Assembly: GCF_004027225.2 (NCBI RefSeq)
Contig: NC_044282.2
Coordinates: 47,212,576-47,276,575 of the forward strand
Direction of reading: 5' to 3'
From: Strigops habroptila
Lineage: Eukaryota > Chordata > Aves > Psittaciformes > Psittacidae
Length of the DNA: 64,000 nt
This document shows positions 36,201 to 48,200 of this stretch, piece by piece. The position numbers and the translations under genes are program-made. The notes under the pieces are model-generated. The model was given only the letters and a program-made list of their open reading frames with translations. It was not told the origin of the DNA and did not search any database. Position 1 is the first letter of the stretch. Every line of letters begins with the position of its first letter.

Positions 36201-39200
36201 CTGGCATTCCAGTGGAAAAAGCGTTCACCACCTCGCACAGGCAACATAAAAACCAAAACCACTAAGCAGAAGCATTAGTGCTGGACTGAAGTGGAGCAAG
36301 ATACCCCTTCTTTACAGAAAAGTAACCTGCAAAGAACCATCTTAAAGTCTTTTAATCTAACACTCTGGGCAACACTGCATCACCACTACCTGGCCTCTGT
36401 GTTCAGGGACAAGGAATACTCAAGTCCTACATTCAATTTACGTTGAATTAAAGATACTGGCATCCTTTTAAAAGAAAAAAAAAAAAAAAAAGAAAGGAAA
36501 AAAATCACAAGCTGCATCTTGAATAAATTATACCTTTGTGTCCTGCCAACCTAAACAGAAGAATACTATCTCAGAACCTTGGTTCAATAGCTCATAAAAC
36601 CCCACCCCCCACCAAACCTAAAAAACCCCAAATTCACCACAAAAACAAACCCAGAAAACCCAAGGGGCACAAGAATCAAGTGTACTTGCTCATCCTAACC
36701 ATAGCTGATGAAAATGAGGGCAATACACTATTTTCTTTGGCCGAGAGACTGGTGCAAAGCTGTGCTTTCTCAGCACTGACACACAGTTCAGTTCTTACTA
36801 ACCAACAACATGTCCGGTGAAGAAGTCTTGCCATTGAACACGATACTCCTTTTCCTTGCCTTCACCATCCACAATTAATGCTTGAAATCTTTCTGAAAAG
36901 TGTTCAGCAGTTGCAGTTAAGTATAATTTAAAGTGCCTGTAAAAGAATTTACTTCCATTTATTTTTAAGCAAAGTACACACAACATACATCCAGTCCTCA
37001 TTTTATTGAGGGCCCAAAAGAAGTTGGAAAGCATTAATTCTGATAAGCAGGCTACAAAAACATATACTTACAGTTATGAATACCACAGTATTTTTTAAGA
37101 GATAATTATGTTTAATTAAAAACATAAATATAAACACTGAAATCCAGAACAGTCACAGTTTGCTCACGATGCACCTTCTCCATTTGCAGTCAAGCAAACC
37201 CAGTTAGTGGTAAATATTTGAAGAAAAATCAGACCAAGGAATTTGTTCATCTATTTTAGATTGAATTATCTTGAAGTTCTTATTTTCTGAAGTAATACAG
37301 TCAGAATAAACAGAACTATCAACTCTGCAGATTTTTACGATACACAGCCTTCAGTTTCTGCGACTATCCCAAACAGAGAACCTTCTCTGGAAGCAGCTTC
37401 ATGGGCTCTTGGTTTATGCAGGCTTTGGGTCAAAGATTTTTGGTATGCCCCTCTGCAATTATTCTGTAATTATCACTGGCAGCACTGCAACCTCACCATA
37501 AAGTCAGGGTGCACGAGGCAGTGCAAAACAGGGACAGCCAGACATTTGATCCCATTAACCTTGTGTACTTGGTACTTAAAAATTACTCCCTCCAAACATT
37601 TAGAGATTCAAAAAATGTACACAACAACTTGCATGACAGTTGTCAATGACAGACAGGGGAAGGCACATGAGAACATAGTAGACAAAGATGTCAGGTGAAC
37701 AAAATGGACCTACGCTTCTTAATACAGTTATTCTCACCCTTCTCCCCCATTTTAGATTCACAATTTCAGTACTCAAATAGCTGCAAGGCACTTTTCTGAC
37801 ACTCAGAATAAAATTCCTACAACCTTCATGTCTGCTTTCTTCTACCTCTCCTTCCCCTTTCACCTGTGCTGCTGTTTCCTGTCTTATAAGAAAATGTTAA
37901 TAACAGAAGTGTCTTATGGAATGGGAAATTTACACTCAGTAGGAAGAGAACTAAACCTCCTTGAAAGGCAAGATACAATAAATCCCTTGGACAAGATGCC
38001 ACATGCACTCCCCAAACTGAAGGCAGAGATTTTCAAGAAACCAGAAGGACAGTCAAGAAGTACAACAATGTTGCCAGATGAGGTGTAACTGGGATCCAAC
38101 TCCACCAGTGGAAGTAACCTACATGAAACTAAAGCTAAGAACAAAGCAAAAGAAATCTTAAATCACTGCCACTTCGGTAAATACAGTAATAGAGTGCAAC
38201 CTATTTTTGGGTTTCCTCTGAGCCTCTTTGAAGTCATACGACCACACAGAACACTCACTTAGAAGAACTGGCCAGTCACGACAGAAAACAAGATAACCAT
38301 TTCTGGGTCTGGAACTGTGCATTATTCATCACAAACTGTGAGAAAAATACCATCAGCTGTTCCACTGCTGATGATTTCATTACCTTTGCAGGGCTGAAAA
38401 ACTTAAGAGCCTCTCTACATGTGTCTCGGGCTGGAGGTCCCTCTTCTTCAGTGAGTGTTGCTGGATGCTAGACTGAGAAAGGATGTCGTAGTCTGAAAGC
38501 ATGGACTCAACTGTGTCTGGAAGAGCAATGAGGAAAGTTTTAGTTTCAAGAGACTCTCTTTCACAAATGCATACAAAGAACAGCAAAAGAGAGCCTCCCA
38601 TTTTAACAGCAAGACCAGCTTGCTGCAATTTTAGGATAACTATTGTACATTTCTGTAAAGGTGTATTTTGTGTAGACAAGTAAAAATCATAGTGCAAGAC
38701 AAGAAATTATCTGAGAGAGACAAATGCCCTTCCTGGCTGCCCCTGGAAACTAAATGGGGGAGAGAACATCCCCATTTCTCTGGAGTGAATCACTCTCTTC
38801 ACCTGCTGGTCCCCACCCTAGTCTAAGGAAGAAAACAATTTAACTCAGGCAACTTCTACCAAATTCACTGCAGATTAGGACTGCATTGCATTGCCTTTCT
38901 GTCCAACAGCAGCCAGAAAACAGATACCTGCATAGCACAATCCATTAGAAATAACTAAGAAGGCACTTCACATGAGGCACCTCCAGGCACCCTGGTTTCC
39001 CAATACATTACCACCACGCAAAACTCCTTTGATTTCCACACTCAGAACATGAAAACTTGTTCAGAGAACCAAGGGCCTGAACCCCTATGGGAGCAGCACA
39101 CAACTTACAAATTCAGGTGAATACTCTACAGATGCTTCCACCACTAACAAGAGCACAACGCCAGCTGCCAGCGGTGTTTGTCTCCTGCTGCTTTGCAGGA

Positions 39201-42200
39201 GGAGACCCCTTCACTAGGGGCACTCACCACCCACTGAGACACCCGACAACCACCTTCGCTTCCACCAGAGCTGATCAATTCATTTGCTATCTACAGCCTT
39301 AGAGGCCCCATGCCCACACCACCGTCTTCCTCTTCTACCAGAGGTGTTCACTCTTTTCACTGCACCAAATAAGCAGTCAGATGTGTTTTACAAGAGGCTG
39401 AAGTGCTCGTCTGGCCATTATTTAAAGAATTCCCATTTTTCTCCCCTTCATTTCCAGTCGTGCTTCTAAACTAGACATGATAGCTACTAAACTGGGGTTT
39501 TATTAATAAAGATGGACTTCCACTTCTTCAGAGCCGCCAGTTATCGGCTCACACCACACAGCCAGGTAATCTTGCGCATCTTATTGGACTTCTAAGTAAG
39601 CGGCACCACTAGTAAGCTAAGTTTTACTGGCTCTTGTGCAACCAAGCCAAGCCAAGATTGCCAACTTGAAATCTAGATTGGGATAGCTCCTCAAATATTA
39701 TACTTTCTTATTTTTATTTTTTTTTTAAACCTGACACTCAGTACAATCATTTATCCCCAAATACATGCTTCTAAAGCCCAGGAAAGCCTTTAAAAATGGG
39801 TGTACTGTTTGAGGCAAGGCAAGCACTCTGCTTTCTCTTTTGCACCAGTGTAGGTACACACATGTGCTTGTGCATGCTGGAGTCAGGGAGCTGCAGAAAC
39901 AAAGATGACCCTCACAGCCCTCATGGCCCTGCACCACACCTACTAGCAGAGTGATGGATAGGTGACAAGCTGCCTCCTGCTGCAGCAGAGGCCACCAGCA
40001 GCAGCTCCCAGGCTTCTCCCTGCCCGGCTGCCGCTCCCCTGCCGTTGAGCAACACAGGAAGGGCAGAGCAGTTGCAATTTCCTGATTTCTGTTTACAGCC
40101 CACAGGTCGAGAGCACCTGCAATCGATTACCATGTGTTTCGGGTTATATGCAAAGGCAAGTTTCCACCACCTTCCTTCGTGCTGTGGTTTTTTTCTCCTA
40201 CATGCCCAGTTGCTGCATGCCAGGCAGCGCCTTCATCGTCAGCGTGCTGCATGCTGCAGAGCTGGTTCACCAGAGCCACACAGTTAGCAAATACCTAATA
40301 AAATATCCCCAAAACAACCCTTTTCTTTAAAAAGCCCACTGTAATTCATTGCTTATGGTCTGGAACTTGCCCTCATCCAAAACTACCTGGGAGGAGGGTA
40401 AGGACAAGCAGGAAAAAGCAATTCTGAAAAACAACTCCAAACCCCTCATTAAACTGTCTAGTCCTAAATTTTTTTAATTAAACCTGAAATTCTTTCAACA
40501 CACTCAACTAAAAGCAGACCCTTCAATTAAAGTGAACACTGATATATGGATACAGAGCAAGCCTGCGGTACATGGGCCATAGAGCAAGAGAGGTGCGATA
40601 CCACCGCTACGCTGCTCAGGGACTTACTGAGAGGGGGACTTGCCAAGCAAAGAGGCACAACCCCAGCTGCAAAACACTACTCCTTCTGCCCCTTTCCACC
40701 CCCTCCTGCAAAGTACGGCTCAGAACCAGGGGAAGGTCACGCCAAAGAGCAAGATGCAGCTGCCACTACAGCCAGACAAAATGTCTCAGTTTCATGGCAG
40801 GAGAACTGAGAAGTCTGCTAAAGAAATCAGGGGTTTTTATTTGGTAGGCAAGGAGAACTTCGGAAGTCCTGCTCCACCTCACACACACAGACGCCCTTTG
40901 GAAATGCCTCAGAGAGACATGGGAAGGGTAGTAAGAACATGACCTACAGAGTTGATGAAGATGAGTAAGATGATTCTGTTAAAGTAACAAATGAAAAACA
41001 CAGGACACTCCTAGTTCCTGTAACCCTGAAACAAGAATGCACTTGTTCCTATTTCCTCTTACCCTTCCTAAATTTGTTTGCTTTTAATTTTACTTGCAAC
41101 ATAAGTAAAGACTTAAGACATGCTGCTGCTGCTAGACATAAATCCGTGACCTAACTCAGATGTCAGAGAGATGTAGAAAAAAATGTATTGGTAACACACT
41201 CAAACCATATTTTTTCTGTAAACTTTTCATACCGTGGAAATGAATCCATGGTCATGGCTTAGTGAAAAATAAAAGATGAAGTGTCATTAATTTAAGAAAT
41301 ATACAGAACTGTACAGAGTCCAACTGTACAGCAGTCTGTGGATGGGAGCCACAGCAAGCATATACTTGACTACTTTTTATTCAAGTGTAATAATCTTTCT
41401 GGCATTCCTTCCTCGTTATCTTCATTGTGGTCCAAGAGTAATTTCCCATGGGCTTCAACAATGCCAAGCTGACTCAGGTTTTCCCAAACCACCTTCCTGT
41501 GGTTGCTTTCCTTCCAGCCCCTCCTGGACTTCTGCATTTCTCTCTTTTTGGAGAAGGACACCTTAATTTCATCCTGATATCCCAAATATTTATTTGTGAT
41601 CGCCAGCCTTCACCTCATTGCACCTTCTCTCCTGAAGGGGGACCTCCCCAGAACATGCACATATACGTTTGTAAGAGAAACAGGGAAGGAACATTGGTGA
41701 CAAAGACAATATTCCAGAGTTCTCAAGAAGAAATCCACAGCAGTGACTTCTCCTCTACCTCCAACTTTGAACTCACCAACCATTTCCTCCGTTTCTTTCA
41801 CCTTGTTTCAAGGCTAAAACCACACTGCTACTAGAGTTTGCAACCTAACACAGCAAAGTATCTTTTAAATAACTGATGCGCCAGTACACATTGCAGCAGG
41901 CTACTCCAACAGCAAAGAGCTAAAGAACATGCTGGGCAACAGCTTAGCTCACCAAGTTGGAGGCCACTGCATATAGAATCATAGCATAGTTAGGGTAGAA
42001 AGGACCTTAAGATCATCTAGCTCCAACCCCCCTGCCATAGGCAGGGACGCCTCACACTAGACCATGTGGCCCAAGGCTCTGTCCAACCTGGCCTTGAACG
42101 CCGCCAGGGATGGAGCATTCACAACTTCCTTGGGCAACCCATTCCAGTGCCTCACCACTCTCACCGTAAAGAACTTCTTCCTTATATATTTAAAAGTAAG

Positions 42201-45200
42201 AGGTTTCTCTTCAAGCGTTCAAATACCAATGGCATCCTTCTCCAACCAGGTCAGCTTTCATAAGCAGAACAGTAAATTCCCATGATCTCATGCCCATACT
42301 ATTGCCCAGGAAGCAACAAGTAATTGTGGCAAGTCAGCCATTTCGTAAGCATTCTTTTGCACTGCATTATTTATAGAAAGGTTAAGTCTAGTGAGAAGCA
42401 CGAGGTTTTAACCCAGCAGATATAATCAATACTTTTAAAAGCTCCCTTCATAATTTATCCCATGATAAAAAATGTCTCCACTCAAAACACAAGGTCCAAA
42501 AATATTTTAAAAATATTACTTTCAGGATTTAAAATTAACCACAAAAGCATCAGAGGGTTTGCAGGAATGACCGCAATTATTTCTTCAACCCTCCCAAAAG
42601 GAGTAAAAGCAGAAATAAACCTCCTGTCAAACGGCACTGGGAGGGGATGACAAGCACAGCAAACAGTCTCAGGAAGGATTTTGCAGTGTGACTGTTAAAT
42701 CTTTGGCACCTCCTTAAAAAAGGGACCCAGCACATATTTTATGTGGTATTCACTGACTACAACCGAAGTACTGATCTTGAGTTGATTTCCAATGGGTATT
42801 AAATACCTATCAAAAGCTTGTGGCAGCTAACTCAACATTTTTTCCGACTGAGCTGGGGAGCAAGTGACTGAATGGTTGAAGGGTTCCATATTCTTTATTG
42901 TTACTATTTATATTTTTATTCTCCAAATTATGTTCTTCTTCGTACATTAAAATATTTTATTAAAGTAACCAAATATAGTCACTTCAAATGTAACTCACAG
43001 CCTCAGTCAGAACTTGGACGAGGAAACACAGACTAGAGTCTTTCCAACGTTAACCACATGAGCTAAAGCAGGTCTCCATCATCCTACAGAAAACAGCTGC
43101 TCTCGTGTTTGTGGTAACAGCCGGTTACCGGCTGCAATACAGTGGGATCATTTGAGTGGAGCACCATTCCAGAGAGTGCTAATGGAGAAGGACAGTGTAT
43201 TCATATCTCAGCTGGGCACACAAACGGTCTTCACCAGGCAGGAGGCGATGCCGTCACACCTAAATGTTTTTGGGTACCTTCTCTTAACAGTTTACACTGC
43301 TTTTAGGAGACTGTTGATGAAGAGGACGTGTTGAGAAGATCCATCTGTGGGAAAGCTGTTCCACAACAGTTCATTACTCGTGCTGTTACATCTTTCCGCA
43401 GTACATCTGGTACAGAGCCATTGCCAAAGACAGAAAACAAAGTGAATCGAAATACTTACCCCATGCGAAACAGCCCATGCTTTGAATAGTTCAGATAAAC
43501 CATGTTTACTTGTTTCCACCAATGAGTGGCTGCTGTTTTGCTCATCAAGTACATGTGAACAGAAGAACTTGTGAGAGAAACGGGTTCAAAGCAAGAACCA
43601 AATGTATGTCAGCCTGCTTATAAACCGTAACAGGATGAAGGTTTACACTGTTTAAACACATTTCTAGACAAACCTGTTAGTGAGAATGGCCAGCCACGTC
43701 AGCATTGCTGAATGTTTTAAAAGGCATGTTTTTGACTCGATCCCAACTGCACCAAACTTGCTAAACCACGTGAGAAAACAAGGTGCCCAAATTCAGTTAG
43801 TCACCAGCACAGCACAGACAAAGCCTGAGGGTATGGTTACACAGACCTTGCACTGGGAGGTAAGGCAGGCTGCTGATTTACCAGCTACTGCACAGAACAC
43901 TTTTCCTGCAGTCACACAGGGTAAACTACGCTCTACTTATCACACATTCAGAAGCTCCCAGTGATGGATACCACAGAAAAGCTAACAACTTACAGAACAT
44001 CCTTTAGCTCACCTCAGGAAAAACTTGTTCACAGACCTGCACCCTTATGCTACTCCACAGGTTTTTGCCTACAGAAAAGACATCTGTTTCTGGGCAGTGC
44101 AAATAGTTCCTTAAGGGTGCAAATTCTGTTTACCAGAAGCTGTACAGATCATTAAACTGCTATTTCTGGTGGTTTTGAATACAGCTGAATACCCCCAATG
44201 ACTCCTACCTGTTACCTCATACACTTCCAACCTTGCAAATTTTCTCCTTCACTAAAGACATCTTAACTAGGAAGCAGTGAGGAGCCAAATTCATTCTGTT
44301 GGATCTACTTGATTTAATAATTCAGTCTGTCCTATTAGTGAAAGCACAAAGCACTTTTTAATATATAAAAATGTATATAGAGATAAAAAGCACCCTGCAT
44401 AACAGAGTGGCGGGGGTGGGGGGAGAGGCAGAAGCAATATCCTGCTCAAATATCGAGGAGGATAAAACATAAGGAAGCCCACTGAACTAACATCCTTATA
44501 TTCAGAGTGAAACAAGGGCAATACAGCTGTCTCATCTTAAAACAGAACAGCATCATATGACTTGATGCTCAAAAAAAAGTTTAGAAAATCACATGCTTTC
44601 CTACATCCTGCAGAAAAGAAGAGCCAAGTCACAGGATGTAATGTTCTCTGGAAAGAGATAATTTGTCTGGCTCTCCAAAAACTGTCAGCCTCACTACTGT
44701 GCTTCGATACCACACCACAAAATCCTGCTCTGTCACAAAGTAAGTTTGAGTGGAGCTGATTCTAGGTAGAAACTGATTAGTGTCTTATGAGACCAACAAC
44801 TTGACCCCATCTGACTGCATCTCTTCTCCTTGTGGATATGACTTTGGACTCACTCAGACACGACCTTCCAAAATTCAAGGCACATCACAGGTACTGAGGG
44901 GCAGAACTTTACCACTTCAGTAACAATGTGAAAAGGTGAGAAAGGAAACTAAGTAATGCAAGAGAGGACATATTCTCATTCAACACCTCAGTAATCAAGG
45001 ATCCATGTTGAGTAGGTGACAGCTATAGATGCCTCCCTGCATAACAGAGCCCCCTTCTCTTCCCCTCCTTCCTACACCCAGTCCATGTACCTAGGTTAAA
45101 AATGCAGGTACCAAGAGGAAAAAAATTACAAATAATGCATATTAAAAGCAGCACAGGAAGGCAGAGATGGATATTGTAAAGTGATGATGGATATTGTAAA

Positions 45201-48200
45201 GTGATGCAGGGAACAAGTGACATAAATATGGGCAGTATGGTCACATACACCTGCAAGAACAAAAGATATCAGGAAGACCATCAGAACCATTGAGAGGGTT
45301 GCAGGATATCCCCAAAGCAAGTTTGAGTGCAGCATATGAAATCTGTAGAACAGGACAGCAGGATGTACTGCTCTTTGTGAAAGCAACCTGGCTCTTGGTT
45401 AACCTTTTATTATGCACAGCAAAGGACTTCCCTTGATCTGTCTGGGAAACAGGCAAACTCTGACTTCTGCAGTTTATAAAAAAGCTGGAGGAGGGGGGGA
45501 AAATCAACCTGTTTATAACAGAAGTTAAATATAAACTTCTCTCTCAAAGATAAATCTCTCCTGACTACTAAACACCTAATTAAATCCTGGTGTAATGGTG
45601 GAGCACAATCAGGAGAACTGTGCACCACAGAGCTGGCTAGCGTCACTTCCTCGCTCAGCCCTTCCAGCCACAGAGCAGAAAGTCACCTCTGCACACACAC
45701 ACACACACAAAATTCCAGAGTAGAAAAGTGTGAAACTGAGATGAGTCACTGCTGCTATCAGCAGTGAACAGCAGCAGTGAAGTTGTCAGTTTGTATGGCA
45801 GGAGGAGGGGGGGAAGGAAAACAGAACAACCCCAAATCTTAAATGCAAAGGAGAATTTTACTTTTTGGCTGCTCAGAGGTCAGACGAAATTGGCACTACT
45901 GAAAACCAAACTCATACTGAGCACTTGGTTATGTTCCCATTACGAAACTCTTGCAATAGTTAAGGGTAATTCTTAATGACCAGAATTTAATCTAGTGTTG
46001 ACATTCTTCACTTGTTGACTTTGAGTACGAGTACTTTCTCCCAGGAATTACATTTTTATCACAATTTCTCTTTTTCCAGTTGGAAGTGGAAAAATTGACT
46101 GATTCGCATGAACAAAGGAAAACAAATCCAAGAGAAAAATCCTTTAAAACTATAAGTACCTCCACTGAATAGATTGTGGAAGTACAACACAAAAGTCACA
46201 ACGATAATCTGCATTCAGTAAGGCCATGTCTACATGAAGCATCTGCTGTTTACACGGAGACAAAGCACACAGAAGACTGTTGCTGAGCCTGTAATATCAC
46301 CTATGGAAACACTGCACTTACACATTCCTGCCAGGATTTTGAAATAACCCCACAGCATCCCATGCAGGTATCACGTGCGGGGACATACTGCTGTTAGGCT
46401 GTGTGTTCTTGGATTCTCCTCCCTGTGAAGATGAGATGTACACTCAACCTTCAGTTCGTGGAGTCAAACTGCAAAACCAGCTCAATCCAAAACAGTTGTC
46501 TTGCTTCAACAGATATTAAAATGGGATAAGAAACAGCAACAAAAAAGGCAGACTGCAGTAGGGAAATTAGTTATTTGACCCTTACCTAGGTCTTGCCTTA
46601 GTCACCAACAGATGCTTCAGTCCAGAAGGACAGAAGGATTTTGTCACTAATTACCTCACTGTAAACTCTTCATACTGAGCTAAACTTCCAACCCCTTACT
46701 TCTTCAGCAGCCGGTTACGCTCCTGGCCTTACGGACTTCCTGTGTTTTGCAACACCACGCATGAAGTAGGATTCAAAACTGACTGCAAGTGATTTTATGC
46801 TGCCCTCTCTATCACTCAGCTCCCCCAGTTCATTCATCAGCACCACTATCATCTGGTTTTTCCACTCCAGAATTTGTTATTTCTAGTCTTTTGATGTGTA
46901 TTACACAGGTTTGTATCTATCCATATATAGGATATTTCTTCAGCTCATGCAGTTCGAGTTCTCCATAGTATTTCAGCAGTGTGGAGAAAAAAACAACTGA
47001 AGCCCAGGTTACCCATCTCAGACTCTACTGGTGCAACATAGCAGGCAAAAAAAGATGACCAGTGAGTGATTCAAGGAATATCATCTGCCCAGGAACAGCT
47101 ATCTTACTTTTTTTAGTTCCCTGATTAGCTTGTGGTAAAAAGATCTCATTCAAAACAGATAACAGTAGAGTAAGACACATTTTGCATACAGACTCTCTTC
47201 TGGGCAATCCTGGATACCTGCTGCTCAGCGGCAGCGTGCTACTAATACCTCTGTGTTGCAAAACAGATTTAAGCATTTCTTTAGATATAGCCAGTTATAT
47301 ATTCAAGAGCACTGGAGGTGGGTATTTGTACTGTTTTCAAGCACATTATTCTTTTCAAGCACATTAAGCCCTGTTATCATACAGATATGTCTGAGCTCCA
47401 ACAGAAACAGCATTAATATTTAATAGCTATAAAAGGTTATCTTCAGAAATAAACAACAATGGAGATAAATTTCAAAGAGGTGACATTAATTTTTCAGAGG
47501 CAAAACTACAGTAATAGTCATTGTATTGACCAGTAGAGTCACACTTCTCCCAGGAATTCATCCCTGCTGTCAGTGTTATTAAAAAGAACACCACTTCCAG
47601 ATCATCTAAAGGCAACACACTGAGGTTGATACCATCCTTCCTTCATCCTTCACCCTTAGCACAACCACTGCCACCCCCCAGTGCACAGGGCAGGTACTTG
47701 ACAGTCACGCTGTGAGCTACTCCAGGGAGCAGGCTCCATAAACAGAAACCACCCAAACACAGGCCCCTACCCCTTACCAAAAAAAAACCCCAGCCAAACA
47801 ACGATCAGCTTCCAGGTGGCCGAGCTCCATGAATGTGCTCATAGGAATGGGGAAGGGATCAGAAAGCTGAAGCCAGGATTGTGGCAGTCCCAATTTAGAT
47901 CAGTTTAGACTGCTGCAGTACCACACCCAAAGATTACTTCAGCTGAAAAATGCTGGGAAATGACCCACGTCTTTTTATGTACTTGTTCTATTCTTTGTCA
48001 AACTCTGTTTTTCACTGTATAATCTTTTTTTCCTTCGCGAAAAGCTGAACTTTTAGAGAAACAAGCAAGAAAGTTCTCAATAGAAATCACAAAATGGTAA
48101 TCCTTGAAACTTCCTTAAATATACTGCTCAACAGAAATCTGATTTCAGTTCACAAAATTCAAGCTGTGGTTAAACAGTGCTCTCAAAATAGCAAAGCTGA